Assembly (NCBI RefSeq): GCF_036287215.1
Contig: NZ_CP142860.1
Location: forward strand, 2,852,001 to 2,916,000
Length of the DNA stretch: 64,000 bases
Source of the DNA: Caproiciproducens sp. CPB-2
GTDB lineage: Bacteria; Bacillota; Clostridia; Oscillospirales; Acutalibacteraceae
Direction of reading: 5' to 3'
Shown: positions 7,915-18,353 of the stretch, piece by piece
Numbering within the stretch: the stretch's first letter is position 1
Layout: the number at the start of each line of letters is the position of its first letter
Notes under the pieces: model-generated
The model's input: the letters and a program-made list of their open reading frames with translations, nothing else
The model's database searches: none
Told to the model about the DNA's origin: nothing
Program-made: the position numbers and the translations under genes

Positions 7915-9669
7915 TTACAGGCCCAGAAGAAGATTGTTGCCGTCGACGACCTGCTGCGACCATTTTTTGGGAGCCGGCTTGATTTCAACGCCCATCATCT
8001 TGTTTTTCAGCATCTGGACGGCGCGCAGCGCGTCCTTCGAGCAGATTTCCGAACAGCCGGCGACCTCGTTCTCAAAGCCCTTTTGATCCTTGTTGAGCTC
8101 GATCATCGCGTCCGCATATTGGTTGCCGACCACCAGCTGGCCCTGGTAGGCACAGAAGGAAACGCCGACGACGGGGATGCCGCGTTTTCCGATCTGCCCG
8201 ATATGGGAAATAAAATCGATGTGATTGTTGCCGAAGCCTTCGGTTGTGACGATGGCGCCTTCGGCCCCGAGCGCTTCCATCCACGCGCCCAGCCGTTCGG
8301 ATACAAAGGTTTTTTCGTCATTCACCTGAGGGCTTCCCACAAAGACGACGCCGAGAAGATTCAGTTCCTCATCCGCCGCCAGCGCCTGGACCAGCGGCTC
8401 GCGGAAATAGTGGCGCGTCATTTCCTTGGTGGACGGGCCGATGCACGTCAGCGCGTGGATACCGCCGTCCAGCACCTCGTTGGGGGAAAGCATGACCGGG
8501 ACGTTCCCGAGATCCACGTTTTTCTGTCCGCCCGTCACGCCGCACGGCTCGTTCGGGCAGAGGATATTATCGTGCATTGCGCCCTGGCCCATGATTTCCT
8601 TTACCAGAACCACGCGCGGTCTGCCGTATTTTTTTACGTCGCGGCAGATTTCGTCGCGCAGCGGGGCCTGATTTGCCGTTTTTAACACGTCGCGCGCCGC
8701 CTGAATAATAACGTCCTCACATTTATGCGCCGCCAGCGGCCCGCGGCGTTCCATCCCGGTATGGCGCTGAATGATAGTTTCCACGCGGATGATGATATCG
8801 TTCCCGTCCGCGCAGCCGGGGTTACCGAACGCCATCTTTTCATCCAGATACCCTTCCGAAGAGCCGAATTCGTGCACCTGAGTGCCGTCCTCGTCCACGC
8901 CGGTCAGCATGAAAACGGCGCCCTCCATCACATGGGTGACTCCTTCGCCGAGCGTACCGCTCACCTTGGCGGCGATCGGGCATACGTCCATGATCGTGTC
9001 GGTGTAAATATGGCGGCCGGCGGGCTTGATCACGTCCATTTTGATCTCTTTTACGAGAGGATCCGCTTGGACCGCCTTTTCCAGCAGTCCCCGGTCCAGC
9101 GTCAGGACGCCGTTTTCAAACGAGGTCTTTTCCCCGATGACCACGTCGGCCGCCTGAAAGTATTTTTTTGTCAGCGTCCGCAGCGTTTTGTCTTCCCCCT
9201 GCACGGCAGCCGGCGCAACAGCCGGAACCGCGGCGGGCGCATTGACCGGCACGGCAGCCGGCGGAAAAAGGCCGGGCCACGGCAGGTCAAGGGACAACCC
9301 TTCCAGACTTTTGATTTCGATATGCATCATACCCGACGCTCCTTTCGCAGATGGTGCTCCACCCGGCTCTCCGGCTTCCGCGGGGGCGGGCCGCTCCGCC
9401 TTTTCCTTTTCGGTTTTGCGCGCGCCCTCCACCATGGACGGCAGGATCGGGGTCAGGGCTTCGCAGTCCGCAAGCAGCGTGGCACCCAGGGCCTCCTCTA
9501 CGGTCAGCGCATCGCCGCTCAGCGTCAGCAGCCCCGCTTCGGCCATGTCGTCAAACAGGCTGGGATCTTCCAGATCCGCAGCACTGATTACAGTCCCCTT
9601 GCGGCGTCTGCAGCAGAAAATGGCCGGTTCCTTCAAATTGGCTTTCAGCGTTTCAGTCGTCATAGACAT
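7915..9669 (-). CDS. prdA: D-proline reductase proprotein PrdA
   Basis: A 584-residue proprotein starting at ATG 9669 (MSMTTETLK), which has GGAG 8 nt upstream and overlaps the end of prdC by 10 bp. PrdA is cleaved into two chains, and the new N-terminus carries a pyruvoyl group made from a cysteine. The likely cleavage site is Thr-Cys in HALTCIGPSTKE, which lies in the usual place in the second half. The N-terminal region contains CCRRRKGTVI and an alanine/proline-rich linker at about residues 105-170. It works with PrdB in D-proline reduction and receives electrons through PrdC. Confidence 0.93.
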   Translation of the reverse strand: MSMTTETLKANLKEPAIFCCRRRKGTVISAADLEDPSLFDDMAEAGLLTLSGDALTVEEALGATLLADCEALTPILPSMVEGARKTEKEKAERPAPAEAGEPGGAPSAKGASGMMHIEIKSLEGLSLDLPWPGLFPPAAVPVNAPAAVPAVAPAAVQGEDKTLRTLTKKYFQAADVVIGEKTSFENGVLTLDRGLLEKAVQADPLVKEIKMDVIKPAGRHIYTDTIMDVCPIAAKVSGTLGEGVTHVMEGAVFMLTGVDEDGTQVHEFGSSEGYLDEKMAFGNPGCADGNDIIIRVETIIQRHTGMERRGPLAAHKCEDVIIQAARDVLKTANQAPLRDEICRDVKKYGRPRVVLVKEIMGQGAMHDNILCPNEPCGVTGGQKNVDLGNVPVMLSPNEVLDGGIHALTCIGPSTKEMTRHYFREPLVQALAADEELNLLGVVFVGSPQVNDEKTFVSERLGAWMEALGAEGAIVTTEGFGNNHIDFISHIGQIGKRGIPVVGVSFCAYQGQLVVGNQYADAMIELNKDQKGFENEVAGCSEICSKDALRAVQMLKNKMMGVEIKPAPKKWSQQVVDGNNLLLGL

Positions 9670-11000
9670 TGGCTTCGCTCCTCTTCTTTCCATTTTTCAT
9701 CCGGATGCATTCTGCGTACCAGCGGATGATTGACCGCACGCAGCGCCTGATCGGTGGTATGGTATACTTTCAGGTTCAGCTTCGGCGCGCAGGCCATCAC
9801 GGTATTGGAACAATCCGTGCAGTTGCCGATCAGCAGCGCCTGTGCCCCCTTCTTTTTCAGCTCCATCACCTTTTGTATCTGACCGGGGCAATGTCCCGGA
9901 TTCTCGCATTTATACGCGTTTTTGACCTTGACCGCCTGTTTGCAGTAGGCCACGCCGCAGACGCCGCTTTCCAGGCCGCGCGCAATTTCACGCATCCTGC
10001 TCTCGTCCGCGCCGCAGGCGCACACGAGAAGCCCGATTTTTTCCGGCCCTTTGGGAAAACATTCCGTCGCGATCAGGCCCCCGGTCGTCTTGCGGACCGC
10101 CTCCGCCGGCGCCGTGCGGCTTCCGGTAAACGGACCGCCCATGATCAGCTCGCCATATTCGTTTCCAAGGCCGCCTGCCAGCTCAAACACGCCGGAAATC
10201 CTCCTGCCGACGGGAACGTCCCTCAAAACCTTCACTCCGGCGTTTTCCCTGAGTTTTCCGGCCACGGTCATGTCCTTGTCGATCATCGGCTTTTGCAGGA
10301 CGACCGCCTCGCGGATACGCAGCGCCGTTTCCGCGTTGATTACCACGGCGTTCGCTTCAGAAGGAAGCGAGTCGGGAGGGAGCAGGATTCCCATGGTTTC
10401 ACGGACCACGGCTCTTTCTTCTCCCATCGGATACAGGTCCTCCAGCGGCGCGATACGGTATCTGCCGCCGCGGTCTGCGGCGCGCAGCGCGGCGACCGCC
10501 TTCGTATGCCTGCGCTTGATCGCTACGATCCCGTCAGAAGCCTTCACCAGGTCCATGACGATCTGCAGCGCGTCCAGCAGGCTGCCCGCCTCTTCTTCGA
10601 TCCGCGCGATATTGTGGCACAGGATCGGCTCACATTCCGCCGCGTTTATAATGACCGTCGCGTTCACGCCGAGCCGGCTCCGCAGCTTTTCGGCGGTCGG
10701 GAACCCGGCCCCGCCCAGCCCGACGATCCCGGCTTCCTCCACCCTTTCCCACGGGTTTTTTCCCGTAAGCCTTCTGTAGGAAGAAAAGTCGGTGCCCGTA
10801 TCCCGGATGACGATCTCATCCTCCGTCACGAGCACGACGGTCCCGGTCACGCTGCTGTGAAGGGCAGCGCCGAGGCCCTCCGGTTTTGCGGCGATCCGTT
10901 CGCCGCGCTCCACATGGCCGCCCTGCCGGACGACCGGCTCCGACCGGGCGCCGATATTCTGTTTCAGATAAAAACGATATTCCGCAGTCACTGCACTCAT
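9660..11000 (-). CDS. prdC: Proline reductase-associated electron transfer protein PrdC
   Basis: A 446-residue RnfC-like protein, first gene of the operon. The GIVGLGGAGFPTAEKL motif and the NAAECEPIL stretch are typical of RnfC/PrdC flavin- and NADH-binding folds. The C-terminal part is cysteine rich (VCACGADESR, CENPGHCPGQ, NCTDCSNTV). In my recollection several clostridial PrdC proteins use selenocysteine in the C-terminal part; here every such position is read as cysteine and no in-frame TGA occurs. It is expected to pass electrons from NADH to PrdA/PrdB. The start is ATG 11000, closely preceded by an intrinsic terminator in the leader. Confidence 0.92.
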   Translation of the reverse strand: MSAVTAEYRFYLKQNIGARSEPVVRQGGHVERGERIAAKPEGLGAALHSSVTGTVVLVTEDEIVIRDTGTDFSSYRRLTGKNPWERVEEAGIVGLGGAGFPTAEKLRSRLGVNATVIINAAECEPILCHNIARIEEEAGSLLDALQIVMDLVKASDGIVAIKRRHTKAVAALRAADRGGRYRIAPLEDLYPMGEERAVVRETMGILLPPDSLPSEANAVVINAETALRIREAVVLQKPMIDKDMTVAGKLRENAGVKVLRDVPVGRRISGVFELAGGLGNEYGELIMGGPFTGSRTAPAEAVRKTTGGLIATECFPKGPEKIGLLVCACGADESRMREIARGLESGVCGVAYCKQAVKVKNAYKCENPGHCPGQIQKVMELKKKGAQALLIGNCTDCSNTVMACAPKLNLKVYHTTDQALRAVNHPLVRRMHPDEKWKEEERSQCL

Positions 11001-11004
11001 TCCC

Positions 11005-11054
11005 TGTTAAAAAATCAAAAAGGGCGGCAGACGCTTTCGCGTTCTGTCGCCCTT
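11005..11054 (-). terminator. Leader terminator (possible attenuator) ahead of prdC
   Basis: On the minus strand, arms of about 15 nt (11039-11054 and 11020-11034, AAGGGCG...GCG pairing with GCG...CGCCCTT) close a GAAA-type loop, followed by TTTTTGATTTTTT. The run ends only a few bases before the prdC start codon and lies downstream of the likely promoter. This is the arrangement of a transcription attenuator. No clear alternative antiterminator stem was found by eye. Confidence 0.75.
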
Positions 11055-11093
11055 GACACGTATGATAAAAAATCCTGAACAGATTATGTCTGT

Positions 11094-11122
11094 ATTATAC
11101 ATGTGCTTTATCGATTAGTAAA
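11094..11122 (-). promoter_or_regulatory. Probable sigma-A promoter of the prd operon
   Basis: On the minus strand TTTACT (11117-11122) and TATAAT (11094-11099) are separated by 17 bp. The predicted transcript would start near 11087 and give a leader of about 87 nt containing the terminator. Confidence 0.65.
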
Positions 11123-11167
11123 GCTCACATTTTGAATGTCATCCATTAGTTATTTTCATGTATTGCA

Positions 11168-11196
11168 TTGACACAGGCGTCATTTCCCCCTATACT
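11168..11196 (+). promoter_or_regulatory. Probable sigma-A promoter of the LysR gene
   Basis: TTGACA at 11168-11173 and TATACT at 11191-11196 with 17 bp between them. It points away from prdC, so the LysR gene and the prd operon are divergent and share about 320 bp of control region. Confidence 0.7.
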
Positions 11197-11318
11197 GGGG
11201 AAAAAAGGGGGGATTTGGCAATCCGGCATAAGAATGGGCCTGCGCCGGCAAAGGCATCGCGGACATTTTGGAGAACAGCCGGGGCAGAATCTCTGTTTTT
11301 ATGAGGTTGCCGTGCGGG

Positions 11319-12194
11319 ATGGTTATCAGTAAATACAAGCTGTTTGAGGATGTGGCGGAGACGAGGAGTTTTACGAAAAGCGCGGAGCGTCTCGGCTATT
11401 CGCAGTCCGGCGTCAGCCATATCCTGAAAGGGCTGGAGGCGGAGCTCGGCTTCCCCCTGTTTGTGCGTTCCAAGCGGGGAGTGACCCCCACGCCCAACGC
11501 GGAGCTTTTGCTCCCGCTGATCCGCAATGTTCTTTCCGAAACCGAAAAGCTGGAGCAGACCATCCATGCGATCCAGGGGCTGGAAGCGGGAGAGCTGACC
11601 ATCGCGACGTATGCCAGCATATCCGTCCACTGGCTTCCGCCCCTTTTGCATCAGTTCAAAGAGCGGTATCCGCATATTGATATCATATTAAAGGAGGGCG
11701 GAGCCGATGACATTCTGCAGTGGATCCAGGAAAATATTGTCGATCTCGGGTTTTTGAGCCTGCCGCGCCCCTGTGGGCTGGACTGGATCCCGCTCGCCAG
11801 CGACCCGCTTATGGCGGTTTTGCCAAAAGATTATCCTCTCGCATCGCGCGGCGCCTTTCCCATGGAGGAATTTGAGGGGAAATCGTTTATCATTTCGGCT
11901 GTGGGGACGGACTACGATATACACCGTGCCCTGGAAACCTGCAAGGTACATCCGGACATGAAATACTCCTCTATGGACGACCGTGCGATCATCTCTATGG
12001 TCATTCATCATCTCGGAATCAGCATCCTGTCCGAACTGATCCTGACGGATTATACGGAGCGGATCACGGCGCTGCCGCTGAAACCCTTTTTCTGCCGTGA
12101 ACTCGGCATCGCCATGCGTTCCTACGCGGAACTGCCGCCGGCCGCCCGAAAGTTCGCCGATTTTGCGAAGCAACAGCTAAGAACGGGCAGATGA
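11319..12194 (+). CDS. LysR-family transcriptional regulator
   Basis: About 291 residues from the ATG at 11319 (MVISKYKLFEDVAETRSFTKSAERLGYSQ and on), which matches where LysR proteins normally begin; earlier in-frame ATGs at 11268 and 11301 give an unusual extension. The winged helix occupies residues 1-60 and the periplasmic-binding-like effector domain about 90-290. It is divergent from prdC, and LysR proteins usually regulate the operon next to them, so control of proline reduction is likely but inferred. In Clostridioides the prd operon is instead controlled by the sigma-54 activator PrdR, which is not seen here. Confidence 0.88.
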   Translation: MVISKYKLFEDVAETRSFTKSAERLGYSQSGVSHILKGLEAELGFPLFVRSKRGVTPTPNAELLLPLIRNVLSETEKLEQTIHAIQGLEAGELTIATYASISVHWLPPLLHQFKERYPHIDIILKEGGADDILQWIQENIVDLGFLSLPRPCGLDWIPLASDPLMAVLPKDYPLASRGAFPMEEFEGKSFIISAVGTDYDIHRALETCKVHPDMKYSSMDDRAIISMVIHHLGISILSELILTDYTERITALPLKPFFCRELGIAMRSYAELPPAARKFADFAKQQLRTGR

Positions 12195-12295
12195 AGGAGA
12201 ACCCGATATCTTACTGTCAACGAAGAGCGTGTCCGGCAAACCCACAGTTAATTTCCGATTCTGCTGTCCCCATATTCCCCGCTATTTATTCGAGC

Positions 12296-12943
12296 TCAAA
12301 CGCACCTGTATACAGCTGATAATACGATCTCCTTTCTTGATTTTTTGCATCCGGTCAGAAGCGCTGCGGCGAGGGATCGGGAATGATTGAAAAGATCCCA
12401 TTTTTCGCTGACTGTTTCCAGACGGCCGTCGGACATTACTGCTATTTTGTTGCATATCCGGTAAACTTCGTCGCGGCTGTGGAAAACAAACAGAGTGGTC
12501 CCTTCATACTTTTCCAAAACGCTGCTGATTTTCTGTTCCGTCTGCCAGCGCAAATAGCTGTCCAGAGCCGAAAGCGGTTCGTCAAGCATCAGAATGTTCG
12601 GCTGTGAAGCAAGAATTCGCGCAAGCGCGACGCGCTGCTGCTGACCGCCGGAGATTTGTGAAGGATACCGCTTTTCAAGCCCTTCCAAATAAAACGCTTT
12701 TATTTTATCCTTTACAATCCGGCCTTTTTCCCTGTGCGGGAGTTGGATTCCGGCGGCGATGTTTTCTTCGATCGTCATGTTGGGAAACAGTGCATAGTGC
12801 TGAAACAGGTAACCTGTCCCGCGTTTTTGCGGCGACAGGTTGATTTTTTCTTTTGAATCGAACAGCACGCGGCCGTCTAAAACAATTCTGCCGCTGTCGG
12901 GTGTTTCCACTCCGGCGATGCATTTCTTTAGGGATTTCATCAT
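12296..12943 (-). pseudogene. Molybdate ABC ATPase fragment (modC remnant)
   Basis: The frame begins inside a ModC-like ATPase at KKCIAGVETPDSG and keeps the Q-loop (GYLFQHYALFPN), the signature SGGQQQR, Walker B LMLDEPLSALD and the switch histidine. The Walker A region that should precede it is missing: the sequence upstream belongs to nifI1. The C-terminus ends soon after LAAALLTGCKK, so the regulatory domain is lost too. It therefore cannot be a working transport ATPase. Molybdate uptake genes commonly lie near nif genes, which fits the neighbours. Confidence 0.85.
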
Positions 12944-13088
12944 AATGAATTTCTCCGACGGTAATTCCCTTTTGTTTGCCGCGCCCGTAAACGTCCATTT
13001 TGGTCACTGCGGGGAAACCGGCCGACAGCAGTTCGGATAAGACAATCCCGGTTTTTTCGGGTCTGATAATCGCTCTTACTAACAACAT
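12921..13088 (-). pseudogene. Nitrogenase-associated PII protein NifI1, 5' half
   Basis: Starts at ATG 13088 after a GGGGG site and reads MLLVRAIIRPEKT, then FPAVTKMDVYGRGKQKG and GEIHYDEIPKE, which is the first half of the PII-like NifI1 (GlnB-type) protein. At about 12925 the homology stops and that of modC begins in another frame. The intact protein should be about 105 residues and is followed by nifI2 and nifD in diazotrophic clostridia. All those genes are absent. Confidence 0.82.
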
Positions 13089-13122
13089 GGTACAAGTCCC
13101 CCTTGATGTATAAAGTAATCTG

Positions 13123-14237
<1,115 letters not shown>

Positions 14238-14272
14238 TCAGAAGCCCCCGCGCCGTGCGTGGGGGCTTCTGA
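14238..14272 (-). terminator. Hairpin ending the sugar isomerase operon
   Basis: Arms CAGAAGCCCCCGCGC and GCGTGGGGGCTTCTG form a very stable stem about 50 nt beyond the stop of the isomerase gene. The T run is poor on either strand, so termination is likely but not certain. Confidence 0.6.
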
Positions 14273-14318
14273 TAAAAATGGAATATGGGAGGAGATTTAA
14301 CAAAAAAGCTCTTTTACT

Positions 14319-15806
14319 TTACACAAACGGATTTTCCGTCCCGTACAGCATGGTTTTAGGCTGATTAAAGGAAATATCCGTGATGCCCAGCGTACGAAAT
14401 ATCGTGAACAGGCGGCTTCCCGCATGGGCAAACGCCACAGCGCCATGATGGGGATAATGCTTTTCAATCAGGACGTGACGGTAGAAACGGCCCATTTCCG
14501 GAATTGCAATGATTCCTATCCCGCCAAAGGAACGGGTCGCGACCTCAAGCACCTCTCCCTGCGCGATATATGCGGACAGGTTTCCCTGTGCAGAACCCTG
14601 CAGCCGGAAGAAAGTGATCTTTCCGGGTGCGATGTCGCCCTCCAGTGTTCCGCGGGTAAAATCGGGCTTCCCGCCGTTTTCCAGCAGACGGTTCTGGATC
14701 AGCTGGTATTTCACCGCCGCACCCTTTGACAGCTTGCAGAACGGCGTATTCCCGCAGTGGAAGCCCATAAAGGTATCTTTCAACGTATAGGGGTACTTTC
14801 CGGCGATCTCATCTTCGTAAAGGTCGCGCGGCACGCTGTTGTTGATATCCAGCAAGGTGACGGCGTCACCTGTCACACAAGCGCCGATGTATTCGCTCAA
14901 AGCGCCGTAAATATCCACCTCACAGGCCACCGGGATTCCCCGGGAGGTCAGGCGGCTGTTGACATAACATGGCTCAAATCCGAATTCTTTCGGGAAGGCA
15001 GGCCAGCATTTGTCTGCGAAGGCCACATATTTTTTGGCCCCCCTGTTGTCTTTCGCCCAATCGAGCAGGGTAAGCTCAAACTGCGCCATGCGGGGCAGAA
15101 GATCAGGATAATGGTTTCCATCGACCCCCAGCTCTTTGGCCATATCTTCCGCAACATCGTGGATACGGGGATCTTCCCTGTGTGCCCGATAGGCTACCAG
15201 AAGGTCCAGTTCCGAATTTTCCTGAACCTCGACGCCGAGGTCGTACAGAGGCTGAATCGGCGCGTTGCAGGCGAAGAAGTCCTGCGGACGGGGGCCGAAA
15301 GTGATGATCTTCAGTGAATTGATTCCTATCAGCGCCCGGGCCACCGGCACAAAACGGGCCATCATATCGCTTATCTCTTCCGCCGTACCGACCGGATATT
15401 CGGGGATGACGGCTGGAATATGGCGCAGCGCGAGGTTGTAAGAACAGTTGAGCATCCCGCAGTAAGCGTCGCCCCTGCCGTTGATCAGATCTTTGCCCGT
15501 CTCCTCCGCGGCCGCCACAAACATGACCGGCCCGTCAAAATATTTGGCAATCAGCGTTTCGGGCGTTTCCGGACCGAAGTTGCCCAAAAACACCACCAGC
15601 GCGTTGCAGCCGGCCGCTTTTACTTCGGCGACGGCTTTCAGCATATCCTGTTCATTTTCCACTGTTGTCTGCGCTTCGTAAACAGGGCCGTATTTTTCCG
15701 TGAAGGAGTCGACAACCGCTTTTCTTCTCTTTTGGGAAAGAGAAATGATAAAGCAATCGCGGCTGACGGCGATAATCCCCAGATTTACCTCGGGAATATT
15801 ATTCAT
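14319..15806 (-). CDS. L-fucose/L-arabinose isomerase family protein
   Basis: A 495-residue protein with the open FucI/AraA-like fold: VVFLGNFGPETPETL near the N-terminus, FGPRPQDFFACN in the middle, and DKCWPAFPKEFG, CEVDIYGAL and FMGFHCGNTPFCKL, which carry the metal-binding glutamate and histidine type residues. The start has GGAGA upstream. It would convert an aldose to a ketose that the kinase encoded 23 bp upstream then phosphorylates. The exact sugar cannot be told from sequence. Confidence 0.85.
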   Translation of the reverse strand: MNNIPEVNLGIIAVSRDCFIISLSQKRRKAVVDSFTEKYGPVYEAQTTVENEQDMLKAVAEVKAAGCNALVVFLGNFGPETPETLIAKYFDGPVMFVAAAEETGKDLINGRGDAYCGMLNCSYNLALRHIPAVIPEYPVGTAEEISDMMARFVPVARALIGINSLKIITFGPRPQDFFACNAPIQPLYDLGVEVQENSELDLLVAYRAHREDPRIHDVAEDMAKELGVDGNHYPDLLPRMAQFELTLLDWAKDNRGAKKYVAFADKCWPAFPKEFGFEPCYVNSRLTSRGIPVACEVDIYGALSEYIGACVTGDAVTLLDINNSVPRDLYEDEIAGKYPYTLKDTFMGFHCGNTPFCKLSKGAAVKYQLIQNRLLENGGKPDFTRGTLEGDIAPGKITFFRLQGSAQGNLSAYIAQGEVLEVATRSFGGIGIIAIPEMGRFYRHVLIEKHYPHHGAVAFAHAGSRLFTIFRTLGITDISFNQPKTMLYGTENPFV

Positions 15807-15828
15807 TTTGATGTCTCCTCTCTGCTAT

Positions 15829-17334
15829 TTAATGGAAGCTCCATTTCAGTGCTTCATAGAATTTTGTATATTTTGCGTAGTGCTCCGCGTAAAGAGGAAC
15901 ATTTTCAGCAATCGGCATCGTCACGCTTTCCGGACGGATCAAGGGTACGGTTTCCTCCAGACTGCCCCAGACGCCTGCCGTCACGCCCGCCGCCAGAGCC
16001 GCCCCGAACGAACCGCCTTCCGCACTGCCGTATACGGTCCGCACGGGAAGGCCAAAGACGTCCGCAAAAATCTGCCGCCAGAGCGGGCTGACTGCTCCGC
16101 CGCCCGCAATGACGATTTCACTGGAACCCTCAGCGCCGATCATCCCGTACACCTGACGCAGGGAAAAGGCAACGCCTTCCAGAACACTTCTGGCAAAATG
16201 CCCCTTCCCGTGGCGGGAAGTCACGCCGAGGAACGCCCCTTTTGCGGCGGGGTCATTCAGCGGCGCCCTCTCGCCGGACAAATACGGCAGGAAAAACATT
16301 CCTTCACAGCACGGGGGAACGCAAGCCGCTTCCGCGTCAAGCAGCGCGAACGCGCTTTTACCTTCCGCCGCCGCTTTCTGCATTTCATACTGCCCAAGCG
16401 CATTCCGGAACCACTGATAGGAACCGGCCGCAGCGAGCGTTACGCCCATCGCGCTGAACGAACCCGGTTCATTTCCGCAGAACACCTGAAGCACCCCCTT
16501 CGGGTTCTCCAGAAAGGACCCAAGGCTCATGGCAACAACGCCGGAGGTTCCGACCGTCACGCCGATCCGGCCCGATTTCGCCAGCCCGAGACCCGTAGTG
16601 GAAATGACTGCGTCTCCGCCGCCGCCCCCGATGGGGGTCCCCTCCGGCAGCCCCGTGAGTTCCGCCGCTTCTTTTGTCACATATCCCGAAACGGCGGTGG
16701 ATTCCACCGCTTCCGGGAATAAATCGGGATCAAGGCCGACTTTCCGGATCAAAGAGACCGCCCATCCGCGTTCGCGTACGCAGAAGAAGCCCGTACCGGA
16801 AGCGTCGGAAACGTCCGTCTTGATTTCCCCCGTCAGCTTCAAGCGAATATAGTCTTTCGGGTTGATCGCGCGAACGGTCTTCCCGTAATTTTCAGGTTCC
16901 TTTTCCTTCATCCAGAGGATTTTTCCACCCGTGTATCCCGTCAGCATTTGGTTATTGGTCGCCGCCAGAAGCGCGTCCGGCCCCCCGGCCAGTTTGGTGA
17001 TTTCTTCGCACTGTGCGCCGGTCCTCTGGTCATTCCAGAGAATTGCCCGCCGTACTACGCGGTTTTTATGATCCAGCGCCACCATCCCGTGCATCTGACC
17101 CGACAGGCCCACAGCAGCGACTGTTTTTCCTTTCAGAAGCGGCGCGGCTTTCCGGAGTCCGGACACCACGCCTTTCCACCAGTCCTCGGGGTCCTGTTCG
17201 GACCACCCTTCCTGCGGTGCATAACAGGGATATTCCTCCACGACGGAGCCCAGAATGGTTCCGCATTCGTCCAGCGCGAGAATTTTGCACCCGGAAGTCC
17301 CAACGTCTATCCCGAGCATACATTTTCCATCCAT
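15829..17334 (-). CDS. xylB: FGGY-family carbohydrate kinase, xylulokinase-like
   Basis: A 501-residue kinase: LGIDVGTSGCKILALD is the N-terminal phosphate-binding motif, GLSGQMHGMVALD and WNDQRTGAQ are typical of xylulokinase, GGGGDAVISTTGLGL is in the middle, and GGGAVSPLWRQIFADVF is the C-terminal FGGY signature. GGAGGG precedes the ATG. It lies between the isomerase and the DUF4867 gene, all on one strand with gaps of about 20 bp. A xylulokinase is the closest match; other ketose substrates are possible because the isomerase is not XylA. Confidence 0.88.
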   Translation of the reverse strand: MDGKCMLGIDVGTSGCKILALDECGTILGSVVEEYPCYAPQEGWSEQDPEDWWKGVVSGLRKAAPLLKGKTVAAVGLSGQMHGMVALDHKNRVVRRAILWNDQRTGAQCEEITKLAGGPDALLAATNNQMLTGYTGGKILWMKEKEPENYGKTVRAINPKDYIRLKLTGEIKTDVSDASGTGFFCVRERGWAVSLIRKVGLDPDLFPEAVESTAVSGYVTKEAAELTGLPEGTPIGGGGGDAVISTTGLGLAKSGRIGVTVGTSGVVAMSLGSFLENPKGVLQVFCGNEPGSFSAMGVTLAAAGSYQWFRNALGQYEMQKAAAEGKSAFALLDAEAACVPPCCEGMFFLPYLSGERAPLNDPAAKGAFLGVTSRHGKGHFARSVLEGVAFSLRQVYGMIGAEGSSEIVIAGGGAVSPLWRQIFADVFGLPVRTVYGSAEGGSFGAALAAGVTAGVWGSLEETVPLIRPESVTMPIAENVPLYAEHYAKYTKFYEALKWSFH

Positions 17335-17355
17335 CTGATTCCCTCCGTTCCGCCG

Positions 17356-17994
17356 TCACAGCGTAATATTCCGGCCCTTTAGACCGGGGAAGGCTTCGTC
17401 CGCCTGCAGACCGGATTCCGGATGCGCGATCAGCCACTTATTCCGCGCGAACAGCAGTCTATCTTCGCCCGCCGTTTCCGGTTTTGCCTGAAGCGGAAGA
17501 TTGGTCCCCCGCGGCAGGACGATCGCGTCGCGGAACCCCTCCGCCGACGCATTGCAGGGAGCGAAATGCAGGGTAGTGGCATACAGCTCCACCACCGTCC
17601 CGGCGGGAACCTTAAACGCTTCGACAAGAGCGGTATCGTATTCAAAGGTCAGGGCGTCGACATCCTGCAATAAACCCAGCAGCAAAATCAGATCTGTTCC
17701 CACAATGTTGATTTCGGAGCTGCGGTGGTATTCCAGGGCATTGAGCCGGTCATTGCTGCCGTTGCAATAGCCGAGCTCGATTTCCATACCGCCGAATTCC
17801 CGGTCCCGCAGCGCCCGGAATATTTCCAGCTTTTCAAGCTCCGGATCGGAAGCCGCGTAAATCGTGGAATCGGGCGGTTTCGGCGTTTCCGCCAACTTTT
17901 TCAGAAGCTGGGCGCAATCGAATCCAGTCACAATTCTTCCGTATTTCTGAAATGCTTTTTCCCGGACCGATTGAACCGCAATTGTCTCACTCAT
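17356..17994 (-). CDS. DUF4867 family protein
   Basis: A protein of about 212 residues with ALEYHRSSEINIVGTDLILLLG and TLHFAPC, a pattern I associate with DUF4867, a cupin-like family found beside sugar isomerase and kinase genes. The ATG at 17994 fits the AAGGAT site better than the GTG at 18003. It is the first gene of the isomerase-kinase operon. Its chemistry is unknown; a sugar-processing role such as epimerisation or lyxose-type isomerisation is plausible from context. Confidence 0.72.
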   Translation of the reverse strand: MSETIAVQSVREKAFQKYGRIVTGFDCAQLLKKLAETPKPPDSTIYAASDPELEKLEIFRALRDREFGGMEIELGYCNGSNDRLNALEYHRSSEINIVGTDLILLLGLLQDVDALTFEYDTALVEAFKVPAGTVVELYATTLHFAPCNASAEGFRDAIVLPRGTNLPLQAKPETAGEDRLLFARNKWLIAHPESGLQADEAFPGLKGRNITL

Positions 17995-18030
17995 CGTCTT
18001 CACTATCCTTAGAAAAATTTTAAAGGTGCT

Positions 18031-18050
18031 TCTTACGTAAATATCTTTTT
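18031..18050 (-). promoter_or_regulatory. Candidate ROK half site upstream of the sugar catabolic operon
   Basis: TTACGTAAATATCTTTT differs by one base from the TTAAGTAAATATCTTTT that forms one arm of the palindrome upstream of the sugar-binding-protein gene (23889-23924). It lies between the divergent DUF4867 and ROK genes. Confidence 0.5.
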
Positions 18051-18353
18051 AAAAAGAGTCATGGTATACTCGGAATGTTTTTGCAAATAAAAAATGAAGA
18101 GCAGGTAAATTTATGTTGAGAACAGCTTTCCTATGTGCAAAATAACGGATACCGCGGCCATGATTTTGACCGGCAGGCTGCCGCCGGGTGGCTTTCACGG
18201 GTTAACGCCCGAACAGCGGCCCGAAACGCCCATATGAGAACTAAAATTAAAAACTTAAAGAAAACTTGTAAAAATATCGGTCCGGATATGGAATCCGGAA
18301 TTGATTCGTGTTATGATTTTCATAAAAATAGAAATCTTAAAGGGTGTATTGGA

